A stretch of DNA of 64,000 bases from Acetobacteraceae bacterium (GCA_024280945.1 JAMXLO010000104.1:1-64000), one strand, 5' to 3'. Counted from the first letter of the stretch, positions 9,392 to 17,933 are shown. Notes: generated by a model from the sequence alone, not told the origin. A program made the numbers and translations.

Positions 9392-10519
9392 ATGGGAACC
9401 GCCCCTCTAGTGTCGGTTCGCCCGGCGGGTCTTGCGCGGCGCGAATATTGGCTTTTCGCGGTGCTGCTGACATGCGCCGCTTTCATATGGCAAGGCGACG
9501 CTTTCGCAGCGCGCTTGTCGCAGCCGGCGTACCTGATGGGAATATTCGCCTGGCTGTTCGTGACAATCCTCGGCTCGGCGCTGTCGGTCGTGCGCCACGC
9601 CGACCGACTCGCGATGCGGCTCGGCGAGCCCTACGGCACGCTGATCCTGACGCTTTCGGTCACGGTCATCGAGGTCGCGAGCATCACGGCGATCATGCTG
9701 CACGGCGAGAACAACCCGACGCTGACGCGCGACACGCTGTTCGCGGTGGTGATGATCATCTTCAACGGCATGGTCGGGCTGTCGCTGCTGGTGGGCGGTC
9801 TCAGGCACCGCGAGCAGCACTACAATCTGCAGGGCGCGAACGCGTATCTCGGTGTCATCCTGCCGTTGATCGCGTTCAGCCTGCTGTTGCCCGACTTTAC
9901 CCAGACGACGCCGGGACCGACGCTGTCGATTGGGCAGAGCGCCTTCGTCGGAATCGTGGCCGTGGGCCTGTACGCTACCTTCCTCGCGCTGCAGACCGGG
10001 CGGCACCGGAACTACTTCAAGCTTGAAGATGGCGACCTGCTGAGGGAGCTGGGGGAAGAGCCGCGCGCGAGCATCCTGCCGCATGTCTTGCTGCTGGTCG
10101 CCTACATGGTGCCAGTCGTCTACCTTGCCGAGCAGCTCGCGGTGCCGGTGGACTACCTGATCGAGACGATCGGTGCGCCTGACGCCGTTGGCGGCGTTGC
10201 CATCGCCGTCTTAGTCGCAACGCCCGAAGCAATCGGCGCGGTGCGCGCAGCGCTCGCGAACCGCGTGCAAAGGTCTATCAACATCTCCCTTGGCTCGGTG
10301 CTGTCCACGATCGGCCTAACGACCCCTGCGATGATCGCCATCAGCTACCTCACCGGCCATCCGCTGGTCCTGGGCGTGGAGCACACAGACGAGTGGCTGC
10401 TGCTCGTCACGCTCGGCGTCTCGATCGTCACATTCGCCAGTGGCCACGCCAACGTCATGCAGGGCTGCGTCCATCTAATCCTGTTCGCGGCGTATCTCAT
10501 GTTGATGTTCCAGGGGTAA
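9392..10519 (+). CDS. chaA: ChaA-type Ca2+/H+ (cation/proton) antiporter
   Basis: This 375-residue protein has about 11 membrane segments and both halves of the CaCA exchanger repeat. GEPYGTLILTLSVTVIEV (about residues 74-91) holds the acidic residue of alpha-1, and ATPEAIGAVRAAL (about 280-292) that of alpha-2. The tail GHANVMQGCVHLILFAAYL is characteristic of ChaA. It should exchange Ca2+, Na+ or K+ for protons at the inner membrane and help with alkaline or salt stress. The start at ATG 9392 gives the usual N-terminus; a ribosome site is weak. It stands alone, framed by degraded sequence on both sides. Confidence 0.9.
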   Translation: MGTAPLVSVRPAGLARREYWLFAVLLTCAAFIWQGDAFAARLSQPAYLMGIFAWLFVTILGSALSVVRHADRLAMRLGEPYGTLILTLSVTVIEVASITAIMLHGENNPTLTRDTLFAVVMIIFNGMVGLSLLVGGLRHREQHYNLQGANAYLGVILPLIAFSLLLPDFTQTTPGPTLSIGQSAFVGIVAVGLYATFLALQTGRHRNYFKLEDGDLLRELGEEPRASILPHVLLLVAYMVPVVYLAEQLAVPVDYLIETIGAPDAVGGVAIAVLVATPEAIGAVRAALANRVQRSINISLGSVLSTIGLTTPAMIAISYLTGHPLVLGVEHTDEWLLLVTLGVSIVTFASGHANVMQGCVHLILFAAYLMLMFQG

Positions 10520-10578
10520 GGTGGTGTCCGTAGCAGCGACTGGAAACCACACTGCCGCCGAAAGCGCATGCGGCAGAT

Positions 10579-10835
10579 TTAGTTTCGAGCAGCGCTGTCC
10601 GTGGCTTGCTGCACCGCCACGGCGTCACTGTGGGTGACGGTCTGCACTGCACGTTCCAGGGCCAAGGCGCGCGCCTCCAGTTCCTCGGCGAAGGCAATCA
10701 GATTGGCTCAATCAGATTGGCTATGGTTTGCTCATCGAGCATGCCAGCCGCGAGGCGTCGGGCCCGGGCTGCCATGTCGCGTAGGCCGGCGGGGGTCTCA
10801 GTGCGCGGCGGTGCCGGATCGCTGCCACGCGGCAT
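10579..10835 (-). pseudogene. small coiled-coil-type hypothetical gene broken by a 14-bp tandem duplication
   Basis: Removing one copy of the repeated CAATCAGATTGGCT (10695-10708 and 10709-10722) yields one uninterrupted 80-residue frame. It reads through LRDMAARARRLAAGMLDEQT and then NLIAFAEELEARALALE. This LAxxARRLA...LxxFAEELEAxAxxLE pattern is common among small helical proteins of unknown function in Acetobacteraceae and Rhizobiales. As it stands, the duplication shifts the frame and gives a premature stop after 45 residues. The exact repeat marks a recent, simple event. Confidence 0.65.
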
Positions 10836-10999
10836 CACTCACTCCATGTGACTGCTGCCGGATGATTGGGCATAGCGTCCGAAAAGAGAATTCACACCCT
10901 GCGCACTGTTGTGCGCTCGCCGTCCTGTGACCAACCGCGCACCAGACCAGCACCAGAGGTAGCCGGCCCGGTGCGTGCTGCGGACGGTCGGGAGGGCAG

Positions 11000-11214
11000 T
11001 CACTCGATCGCCCGGCGCCGCTGTTCCAGTGCCAGATGCTCCCGCGCAAGCTCAAGAGTTCGGCGCAACGTCACGAGCACTGCCTCGCCGGTTGCAATGG
11101 CGCGCTTGGAGTCACCATCAGCCTTCATCTGTGAGATCCGCTCGATCTGCTCTGCAACCCGCTGTTCGCCTTTGCGACTTGACGTTCAGCTTGCGCCCGC
11201 GGGTCCTCAGCCAT
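11000..11214 (-). pseudogene. small hypothetical gene (about 71 residues) with a one-base frameshift
   Basis: The frame starts MAEDPRAQAERQVAKA and then, in the next frame, continues GEQRVAEQIERISQMKADG and ends LELAREHLALEQRRRAIE. Many alphaproteobacteria carry a small helical protein with this layout (start RxxAERHVAEGExRIAxQ, end LxLxREHLxLE); its function is unknown. One base is missing around 11160-11170. With the broken gene at 10579-10835 this makes two neighbouring small genes of the same general kind, both disrupted. Confidence 0.6.
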
Positions 11215-11641
11215 TGGAGTCTTCCTTACTTTTGCGCGGCCGCCGCTGTTCAAGCAGGATCGCAGCCTGTCATACCCCTCCGCAAGCTCTATGCCTCGGA
11301 CACCACAGCACCAGGACGAAGGGGCTACGGCGCCTGACGGTTGCCCACGGTCAGTGCAACCGGCGTCTCACATCAGCATGTCTAAGACCACGAAGACCAC
11401 GCCGAGGACCGCGGCGATGCCGACCGCCAATAGGATCGCTTCCATGGGTCCATGGCTGCACCCTGAAGCCACAAGGCAAGTTGGCTCTTGAGGCGCAAGG
11501 TGAACAAGGCACCGCACTTGGTTTCGGCGCTCAGTCGGCGGCCCGTTACACTGCAATAATTTCTCGTTGGTCCTCGTTAGCTTGGGGCCGGCAAAAGGGC
11601 GGCCAGGGTGCCATCTGGGCTAAACCCGACCGCCCAAGTTG
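11215..11641. other. gene-poor stretch with one possible 25-residue membrane peptide
   Basis: No recognisable gene is visible. The only coding-like item is a minus-strand ATG frame at 11368-11445 encoding a 25-residue hydrophobic peptide (MEAILLAVGIAAVLGVVFVV, then LDMLM), which could be a tiny membrane peptide but has no clear ribosome site. The end of the stretch abuts the IS630 remnant, so part of it may be decayed insertion sequence. Confidence 0.3.
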
Positions 11642-11824
11642 GAAGGGGCGTGGTTTTGCATTGGCTTCTGCCAGGTATCGGTTGATTGCTGCCTGCAGTT
11701 CGACGATGGAGCAGAACGCGCCGCGTTTGAGCCGCCGCCTGGTCAGCCTAGCGAAGAAGCCTTCTACGGCGTTGAGCCACGAGGCGGACGTGGGCGTGAA
11801 GTGAAAGGTCCATCGCTTGTGCCG
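11642..11824 (-). pseudogene. IS630-family transposase C-terminal fragment
   Basis: The minus-strand frame reads RWTFHFTPTSASWLNAVEGF and then LTRRRLKRGAFCSIVELQAA. This is the C-terminal part of the IS630/Tc1 DDE transposase domain, with the last acidic residue in NAVEGFF. Homology ends soon after NAKPRPF, and upstream (11825-12064) the expected catalytic core is scrambled over several frames. I see no terminal inverted repeats, so the element is dead and partial. Confidence 0.8.
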
Positions 11825-12081
11825 CGTGCGACACGACAGGACGGCATGACTTGCGCGCGAGACGATGCGATGGACCACCGCAATGCTTTTGCGTCCGTTG
11901 AGCTTGCCGGCGCTCCGGAGACCGCGCGGGCCTTTTGGGATCGGCATCTGGCGCTTCGTCGTGGTCGGCCAACACCAAGTGGAGGCTACGGAGCGAAGAG
12001 CCGTCCTATCGGAGGTGGTGCAAGTCGTCGTGCATATGAAATCTGCGCTAGTTTTGCCGCGCACAGGCGGGGGGAGTAAGC

Positions 12082-13197
12082 ATGTGGGGCATTATCATCT
12101 CGCGAAAATGGCGGTGGTTCCCGCTCCCGCGAAAGTGGCGCTGGTTCCCGCCCGTCGGCCTCGTGCTCTTCGCGCTGTTTCTGCTGGCGCTGGCGCTGCA
12201 CACACTATTCGACCGTCTGACCCCGTATACATCGGAGGCGACGCTACAGGCGCCTGTCGTAGGCGTCGCGCCGAGTGTGTCCGGTACTATTGTGTCCGTC
12301 TCGGTGCAGGACAACCAGACGGTGCGTACCGGCGATCGTCTGTTCCGCATCGACCCACTTCGCTATGAAGCTGCACTACAGCAGGCCGAGGCGAACCTGT
12401 CCGACGCCGTGCAGCGGGTGGGCGCGAGCGCCGCGGCGCTGTCCGCCGCGGCGGCGAAGGTCAGCGATGCGAATGCGAACCTGACGAACGAACGGGCACA
12501 GACGGCGCGCATCCTGCTGCTTGCTTCCCGCGACGATGCCTCACGCGCCCAGGCCGACGTGGCCCGCGCCAAGCAAGTGACAGCGGAGGCGGCGGTGCAG
12601 TCCGCAGAGGCCAATCTGGAGGAGGCGCGTCGACGGCTTGGTCCGACCAACGAAGACAACCCGCAGATCAAGCTGGCGCTCGCCCAGTACAAACGCGCCC
12701 GCCTGGACCTCGACGACACCGATGTCAAAGCGCCGATCGACGGCAGGGTGACCAACACGGTCCTGGCACCAGGCCAGTACGCCTCGGCCGGCCACACCGT
12801 CGCGACGATCGTCGATACCGAGGCCGGTTGGGTCGTCGCGAATCTGCCGGAGAACACACTCGGCAACATCCGCATCGGTAATCCGGTGCTGATCACTTTC
12901 AATGTCGCCCCGGGACAGATCGTGCAAGGGCGCGTCGGAAGCATGGCCTCCGGCGTTTCGCAATCTGCCGTCGCAGCACTGGAAGGGCCTCTTCCATACG
13001 TTACCCAACGCCGGCAATGGCTCCGCGAGGTCCAGCGCATTCCCGTGCGCATCGAATTGTTGCAACAGCAGGAGATACCTGCGTTCCGGGTCGGCTCGCG
13101 GGCCAACGTTGTGGTGGTAACCGACAAGGCAGGGTTTGTCGCACCGCTCGGGCGGGCCTGGTTATGGGTCGTGTCGATCGCCGACTATGTCTTCTGA
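12082..13197 (+). CDS. HlyD-family membrane fusion protein (EmrA/AaeA-like)
   Basis: This 371-residue periplasmic adaptor has one N-terminal membrane span (PVGLVLFALFLLALAL, about 24-40). A biotinyl-lipoyl half (APVVGVAPSVSGTIVSVSVQ, then RTGDRLFRID) follows, then a long Ala/Glu-rich coiled coil (about 90-185), the second lipoyl half (DVKAPIDGRVTN) and a beta barrel. Such proteins link an inner-membrane pump to an outer-membrane channel. The 3' end overlaps the DUF2955/FUSC gene by 11 nt, so the two form an AaeAB-like efflux pair. Before the span, RKWRWFP occurs twice in nine-residue spacing. The start at ATG 12082 is the first Met, with GGGGGAGTAAG upstream. Confidence 0.9.
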   Translation: MWGIIISRKWRWFPLPRKWRWFPPVGLVLFALFLLALALHTLFDRLTPYTSEATLQAPVVGVAPSVSGTIVSVSVQDNQTVRTGDRLFRIDPLRYEAALQQAEANLSDAVQRVGASAAALSAAAAKVSDANANLTNERAQTARILLLASRDDASRAQADVARAKQVTAEAAVQSAEANLEEARRRLGPTNEDNPQIKLALAQYKRARLDLDDTDVKAPIDGRVTNTVLAPGQYASAGHTVATIVDTEAGWVVANLPENTLGNIRIGNPVLITFNVAPGQIVQGRVGSMASGVSQSAVAALEGPLPYVTQRRQWLREVQRIPVRIELLQQQEIPAFRVGSRANVVVVTDKAGFVAPLGRAWLWVVSIADYVF

Positions 13198-14182
13198 ATC
13201 CCGTCGCGGGCTGCGGATCGCGCTCTGCTTCACCGCGGCGTTCGTGCTGGCCGAACTGCTGCGCATCGACCTGCAACTGACGTTCCTCGCGCCGCTGGTA
13301 GCTGGCGCGTTGGCCGTCGGCCCGGCCATCGGGACAATCCGGCTGATCGTGCTGCCGATATTCGCCTGGCTTCTCGTGGCGTTGGCAGGGGGCGCCATGC
13401 AATTCCTCGCGCGCGAACCCATTGTCCTCGGCTTCCTGAGCCTCTGGGTCTTCTATCTTGGCTTCAGGATGTTCGCCGATCCGCGGAATGCCACGCTAGG
13501 CCTGATTCTGCTGCTGGTATTCGCGATTGTGCCACAGGCCTTGATCAAAGGGCCGGAACTGTCCGGCGATCTTGCCTACTGGTTCGGGATGAACTTCGGC
13601 ATTGCCGCGCTGTGCGAGTGGGTGACCCGTCGCCTACTGCCCGATGCGGCACCAGTCGAACCGGTGTTTCGCCCACCACAGGTGCCGCCACTGATGGCTG
13701 CCGCGGCGCTGTGGTTGGCCGTCACCCTAACGGCGATGATGCAGCCACCGGCGCCGGGCGCGGTCATGGTCGGCATCATCATCGTTCTGCGTGCCGATGG
13801 TGAGAGTGCGGCACACGTGATCCGCGACCGCTTCGCGGCCGCGCTGCTGGGCGGCGCCACGGCTGTCGTCGTCTGGGAGGTGCTTTGGCTAGCACCCACC
13901 CTGCCGGTTCTCGCCACCGCTATCCTAATGGCGGCCTGGCCGTTCGCACGCCGGGTAGCCTCTGGCGGGACGGGCGCGGGGATCGCCATGAAGTCGCTCA
14001 ACGTGCTCGCGATTCTAATAGGCGAGGGCTTCTCGGTGTTCTATCAGGACGCCGATGACAGGGTGTGGACTCGGATCGCCGGCGTGGTGATCGGGCTCAG
14101 CTATGTCGCGCTGGTGATCGCCGCCAGTCGGCGCCTGACCCGGCCCGCGACGCTGCCTGCCCAAGCGCCGGCTGCGGGATGA
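13187..14182 (+). CDS. DUF2955/FUSC-type inner-membrane efflux protein
   Basis: This 331-residue polytopic protein has two clusters of helices (about residues 7-120 and 160-305) joined by a Pro-rich loop, as in FUSC/AaeB-like and DUF2955 proteins. The upstream membrane fusion protein overlaps it by 11 nt (ATG 13187 lies inside that gene's last codons), a layout seen for aromatic-acid exporters. The likely role is export of a small, perhaps aromatic, compound across the inner membrane. Its stop overlaps the next gene's start (ATGA at 14179-14182), so the three genes are probably translationally coupled. Confidence 0.8.
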   Translation: MSSESRRGLRIALCFTAAFVLAELLRIDLQLTFLAPLVAGALAVGPAIGTIRLIVLPIFAWLLVALAGGAMQFLAREPIVLGFLSLWVFYLGFRMFADPRNATLGLILLLVFAIVPQALIKGPELSGDLAYWFGMNFGIAALCEWVTRRLLPDAAPVEPVFRPPQVPPLMAAAALWLAVTLTAMMQPPAPGAVMVGIIIVLRADGESAAHVIRDRFAAALLGGATAVVVWEVLWLAPTLPVLATAILMAAWPFARRVASGGTGAGIAMKSLNVLAILIGEGFSVFYQDADDRVWTRIAGVVIGLSYVALVIAASRRLTRPATLPAQAPAAG

Positions 14183-14568
14183 ACATGCCGAACAGCTTCA
14201 CCCGAGCTGCTCTCCTCCGATGGCGCTTTGTGAGGTCGCTATGCCATTACATGCGTGTGGTATGGCCGGTGCTGTCCGCACTGCTGGTGATCCAGTGGCT
14301 GCTCGGGATGATCGTCGGCCACGTCGAGGGCTGGTCGATCGGCGACGCCAGCTATTTCACGTTCGTCACCGGTCTCACCGTCGGCTATGGCGACCTGGTG
14401 CCGAGGCAAGCGGTGTCGCGGATACTTGCGGTGCTGATTGGCTTCATCGGCGCAGGGCCCGGCGCGGGCCACCTCCTGCTTGAGATTGCGCGAGTCCAAC
14501 AGCCGTCCCAACAACCGCACGCAGTTCTCCCACGCGATCTGCCATCATGCGCGACCGCAGGATTGTAG
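14179..14568 (+). CDS. two-helix K+ channel, 3' end apparently replaced
   Basis: This 129-residue protein has two membrane helices flanking a pore loop with the K+ selectivity filter TVGYGD (about residues 71-76), so it belongs to the Ion_trans_2 family. It starts in an ATGA overlap with the preceding efflux gene. After helix 2 (ILAVLIGFIGA) the sequence becomes unlike a channel tail (EIARVQQPSQQPHAVLPRD) and lies antisense to a chemotaxis-receptor fragment. This suggests the natural end was lost by rearrangement at about 14470. Whether the truncated product still works is unclear; minimal two-helix channels can be this short. Confidence 0.72.
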   Translation: MNMPNSFTRAALLRWRFVRSLCHYMRVVWPVLSALLVIQWLLGMIVGHVEGWSIGDASYFTFVTGLTVGYGDLVPRQAVSRILAVLIGFIGAGPGAGHLLLEIARVQQPSQQPHAVLPRDLPSCATAGL

Positions 14569-14662
14569 AAGCGACCGTGATCGAGGCGACGAGTGCCAGC
14601 GCCGCCATAACCATCACGATGGCCAGCTTTATGCGAAGCCTACGGCGCTCCAGAATGTTCAT
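14444..14662 (-). pseudogene. N-terminal fragment of a methyl-accepting chemotaxis protein
   Basis: From ATG 14662 the minus strand reads MNILERRRLRIKLAIVMVMA, one transmembrane helix, and then MADRVGELRAVVGTAVGLAQS. That is the start of the single-cache sensor domain of alphaproteobacterial chemotaxis receptors (usually RxDKLRAVVExAxGLAQSLE). After GLAQS homology ends and the frame runs into the K+-channel gene on the other strand. The rest of the receptor (HAMP and signalling domains) is absent. Confidence 0.62.
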
Positions 14663-15108
14663 AGCGATGTACCTGGCACGGGTTCCGCGACCAAGCTGAG
14701 ACATTCAGATTAATCGCTGGCTCACGACCGTTCGCCGCTGCACGAAGCGCCACCCTTCGCTCTTTGATCACGCCACTTTGGCAAGCCGGATGTCGGAGCG
14801 GGCTAGATGTTTGGCGGTTGGCCGTCCCGGCGCCCACTCCATCAGACGGAAGAAGGCGCTGGGACGGCCGATCCACATCCGAACCGACACTATCTCGACA
14901 GCTCTCCGGCCAGCGCTTCGCTGAACCAGCACTGGGTGGCCCACCTCGTCGAGCCGCCTCGCCAACGCACTGCGCGCTGGGTTCGATGCATGCTTGCCAA
15001 CGCGATACGCTACCGCTCTCCGGATCCGTAGCGGGACCGTGGACGCTGGAATTTACAGATGGTCTGCGCCAGTTGTAGTCTTGAATTCCGAATTCAGGAT
15101 GCGCTCCG
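14663..15108. other. intergenic stretch upstream of the catabolic cluster
   Basis: I see no gene I can support here. Its left end would be the promoter of the decayed chemotaxis-receptor fragment and its right end the promoter region of the GntR regulator, including the palindrome at 15082-15096. The middle has only short Arg/Pro-rich frames on both strands. Confidence 0.4.
15082..15096. promoter_or_regulatory. palindromic candidate operator before the GntR gene
   Basis: TGAATTC-C-GAATTCA is a perfect 7-bp-arm palindrome with a one-base centre, 12 nt before the ATG of the GntR/FCD regulator. FadR-subfamily regulators commonly bind short palindromes overlapping their own promoter. Position and symmetry suggest autoregulation, and control of the downstream operon if it shares this promoter. 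The sequence does not match a FadR or VanR consensus I can name. Confidence 0.5.
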
Positions 15109-15840
15109 ATGCAACCTCTCGACCCGCAGCCGGCCCTGATCCGGCGAACCTACGAGCGGTTGGTCGAGGCGATCGCCGATGGCACGCTCGTGCCCGGTCA
15201 GCGCATCCGACAGGAAGAGATTGGCCGCGCCCTAGGGGTATCGCGCCAACCGGTCAGCCATGCCCTGCAATTGCTACGCCAGCAGAAGCTGGTGGAGGAA
15301 AATGGACGGCGTGGACTAGTGGTCTCCGCGATCGACCCTGCCAGGGTATGGGCGATGTATCAGGTCCGCGGCGCGCTCGATGGTCTCGCTGCGCGCGTGG
15401 CGGCCGAGAGGGTCGCCGCCGGCGCATCCGACGCCGCCGAGACGCGGGCAGCGCAACGGGCGCTTGCGGCGGGTCTAGCGTTACCCTCGGATGCCCCAGT
15501 GCTGGCGTTCATCCAGGCGGACGTCGCGTTTCACACCGCGCTCTATCGCCTATCTGGCAACGACGCGATCGAAGACACGGTCGAAGCGCAATGGCCGCAT
15601 CTGAAACGATCGATGGGAGCGGTCCTTGAGGACGTGGCACAGCGCCCGCTGGTGTGGGCGGAGCATCGCACGATCCTGCGCCATGTCCTCGTCGGCGATC
15701 CAGCGGAGGCAGAGCAAGCGGCGCGCGACCACACTGACCGGGCCGGCGCCGAGACCGCACGCCGCCTGAGCGAATCGTCCTTGTCACGGAGAGGAGCCCG
15801 CAATGCCACTGACGGCACAGCAGCTTCAGCAATTCTTTGA
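15109..15840 (+). CDS. GntR-family regulator with FCD domain
   Basis: This 243-residue regulator has an N-terminal winged helix (residues 8-70; GRALGVSRQPVSHALQLLRQ is the recognition region) and an all-helical FCD ligand-binding domain (about 75-215). The latter carries FIQADVAFHTALYRLSGN with candidate metal/ligand residues (D and H), then EHRTILRHVLVGDPAEAEQA. FCD regulators usually sense carboxylic acids or sugar acids and repress neighbouring catabolic genes. It heads the co-directional cluster and its 3' end overlaps the dioxygenase gene by 38 nt, so its last ~13 residues may be shaped by that overlap. A palindrome lies just upstream. Confidence 0.88.
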   Translation: MQPLDPQPALIRRTYERLVEAIADGTLVPGQRIRQEEIGRALGVSRQPVSHALQLLRQQKLVEENGRRGLVVSAIDPARVWAMYQVRGALDGLAARVAAERVAAGASDAAETRAAQRALAAGLALPSDAPVLAFIQADVAFHTALYRLSGNDAIEDTVEAQWPHLKRSMGAVLEDVAQRPLVWAEHRTILRHVLVGDPAEAEQAARDHTDRAGAETARRLSESSLSRRGARNATDGTAASAIL

Positions 15841-16609
15841 GGAGGGCTACTTCCTTCTGCCCGACTGCTTCACCGAGGACGAGGTCGTGATCCTGCGGGA
15901 CGAGGCCGAAGCGATCTACGCGACCCACCGGCAAGAAGTGTGGCGGGAGAAGACCGGTGCACCGCGTACGGCCTTTGCCGCACACACCTACAACGAGGCG
16001 TTCCGCCTGCTGGGTGCGCATCCGCGGCTGATCGAACCGGTGGAGCAGGTGTTCGGCGAAAAGCTCTACATGCACCAGTTCAAGATCAACGCCAAAGCCG
16101 CATTCGAGGGTGATGTTTGGCAGTGGCATCAGGACTACGGCACCTGGGCGCGCGACGACGGTATGCCCGAACCACGTGCGATGAACATTGCGGTGTTCAT
16201 GGACGAAGTCATGCCCATCAATGGCCCGCTGATGCTTGTGCCACGCAGCCACAGGCAGGGTGTGCTGGCCGCGGGTCATGACCGGAAGACGACCTCCTAC
16301 CCGCTTTGGACTCTCGACAAGGCGACCGTCACGCGCCTGGTCGACGAAGGCGGTATCGTGGCGCCGACCGGCAAGCCCGGCTCGGTTCTGATGTTCCACG
16401 GCAACCTGGTGCACGGGTCGGCGCCGAACATCACGCCGTATCCGCGACGCATCGTGTACCTGACGCTGTGCGCCGTCTCGAATTACATCCGTGCGCCGAC
16501 GCGTCCTGAGTGGATCGCGCATCGCGACTTCACGCCGATCGAGCCTGTCCCTGATGATGCACTGCTGGCCTATACAGGCCGTGTGATGAGGCAGGTCGCG
16601 GCGGAATAG
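15803..16609 (+). CDS. PhyH-family Fe(II)/2-oxoglutarate dioxygenase
   Basis: This 268-residue protein is of the phytanoyl-CoA dioxygenase/ectoine hydroxylase type, which hydroxylates a carbon using O2 and 2-oxoglutarate. The iron triad is visible as H109 and D111 (QWHQDYG) and H204 (GNLVHGSAPN). An Arg near 215 (TPYPRR) is placed to bind 2-oxoglutarate. GPLMLVPRSH (141-150) is the usual conserved loop. A strong GGAGAGGAG site precedes the ATG, inside the end of the GntR gene. The substrate is unknown; its neighbours suggest it opens a catabolic sequence. Confidence 0.88.
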   Translation: MPLTAQQLQQFFEEGYFLLPDCFTEDEVVILRDEAEAIYATHRQEVWREKTGAPRTAFAAHTYNEAFRLLGAHPRLIEPVEQVFGEKLYMHQFKINAKAAFEGDVWQWHQDYGTWARDDGMPEPRAMNIAVFMDEVMPINGPLMLVPRSHRQGVLAAGHDRKTTSYPLWTLDKATVTRLVDEGGIVAPTGKPGSVLMFHGNLVHGSAPNITPYPRRIVYLTLCAVSNYIRAPTRPEWIAHRDFTPIEPVPDDALLAYTGRVMRQVAAE

Positions 16610-16613
16610 GCCC

Positions 16614-17933
16614 ATGAATCTCCATCGTCTGCTACGGCAGCGCGCCGCGGCTGGACGGCCAGTGCGTGTCGGCCTGATCGGCGCCGGCAAGTTCGGCTCA
16701 ATGTTCCTGAATCAGGCGCCCATGATGGCGGGGCTGGAGATTCCCGTTGTCGCGGATCTTGATCCCGGACAGGCAAGCGCAGCTTGTGCGACGGTCGGCT
16801 GGGATGCATCCCGCATCGAGCGCACGCGATTCATCACGTCCGGAGTGGAGTTGTGCGCTGATCCCGGCATTGACGTCGTTGTCGAGGCGACTGGATCGCC
16901 TGCCGCTGGCATAGCTCATGCCCGCGCGGCGATCCGCGCTGGCCGGCACATCGTGATGGTCAATGTTGAAGCCGATGTCCTGGCTGGACCGCTGCTGGCC
17001 GCGGAGGCGCGCGAGAAGGGCGTGGTCTATTCGCTCGCCTATGGCGATCAGCCGGCGCTGACATGCGAGCTGGTCGACTGGGCGCACGCCTGCGGCTTTG
17101 CCGTCGTGGCGGCAGGCAAGGGAACGAAATACCTCCCCGCTTATCACCATGTGACGCCCGACGACGTATGGACCCACTACGGACTGACGCCGGAAGCGGC
17201 AAAGGCAGGCGGTATGAACCCGCAGATGTTCAACTCATTTCTTGACGGAACCAAGTCTGCCATCGAGATGGCTGCGATTGCCAACGCGACCGGCCTTGAC
17301 GTCCCGGTCGACGGGCTTGGATTTCCACCCTGCGGTGTTGATGACCTGCCGCATGTTCTGCGTGGCAGCGATGCAGGTGGCGTGCTGGAGCACGACGGCA
17401 TGGTCGAGGTTGTCTCCTGCCTGGAACGTGACAGCCGTCCGGTCTTTCGCGACCTGCGCTGGGGTGTCTATGTCGTTGTCAAGGCGCCCAATGAGTATGC
17501 GCGCGCCTGCTTTCGCGAGTACGGTTTGAAGACCGATGCCAGCGGCTGGTACGCCGCCATGTACAAACCCTATCACCTGATCGGACTGGAGCTGGGCATT
17601 TCGGTGCTATCTGCGGCGCTCCGCGGTGAGCCAACCGGTCAGGCGCAGACCTGGCGCGGCGACGTGGTGGCCATTGCGAAACGTGCCTTGCGCGCGGACG
17701 AGATGTTGGACGGCGAAGGCGGCTACACCGTGTGGGGTCGGCTGACGCCTGCCGCGCGCAGTGTGGCGGAGAACGCGCTGCCGATCGGACTCGCGCATCG
17801 GGTCCGACTGATACGCGACATTCCGGCGGGCGGGATCGTGCGGTGGGCCGACGTCGTCATGCCTGACAGCGAGGCCGTCGCCGCGCGGCAGGAGATGGAA
17901 CGACGTTTCGGCGTGGAGCGCGGGCGGACGTGA
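16614..17933 (+). CDS. homoserine-dehydrogenase-like NAD(P) oxidoreductase with SAF domain
   Basis: This 439-residue protein starts with a Rossmann fold (VGLIGAGKFGSMF, GxGxxG at 23-28), followed by DVVVEATGSPAAGIAHARAA and a catalytic-like segment AAGKGTKYLPAYHHVTPDDV. It ends in an SAF-like domain (about 365-425; ALPIGLAHRVRLIRDIPAGG). This architecture is COG4091-like, often misnamed homoserine dehydrogenase or FlgA. Members act in catabolic clusters for sugar acids and related polyols, but their reactions are mostly unproven. It follows the dioxygenase by 4 nt, so co-translation is likely. I do not assign a substrate. Confidence 0.82.
   Translation: MNLHRLLRQRAAAGRPVRVGLIGAGKFGSMFLNQAPMMAGLEIPVVADLDPGQASAACATVGWDASRIERTRFITSGVELCADPGIDVVVEATGSPAAGIAHARAAIRAGRHIVMVNVEADVLAGPLLAAEAREKGVVYSLAYGDQPALTCELVDWAHACGFAVVAAGKGTKYLPAYHHVTPDDVWTHYGLTPEAAKAGGMNPQMFNSFLDGTKSAIEMAAIANATGLDVPVDGLGFPPCGVDDLPHVLRGSDAGGVLEHDGMVEVVSCLERDSRPVFRDLRWGVYVVVKAPNEYARACFREYGLKTDASGWYAAMYKPYHLIGLELGISVLSAALRGEPTGQAQTWRGDVVAIAKRALRADEMLDGEGGYTVWGRLTPAARSVAENALPIGLAHRVRLIRDIPAGGIVRWADVVMPDSEAVAARQEMERRFGVERGRT

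Noticed and set aside
15509-16690. 393-codon minus-strand frame opposite the GntR and dioxygenase genes
   Set aside because: The plus-strand genes have catalytic motifs; the minus frame does not.
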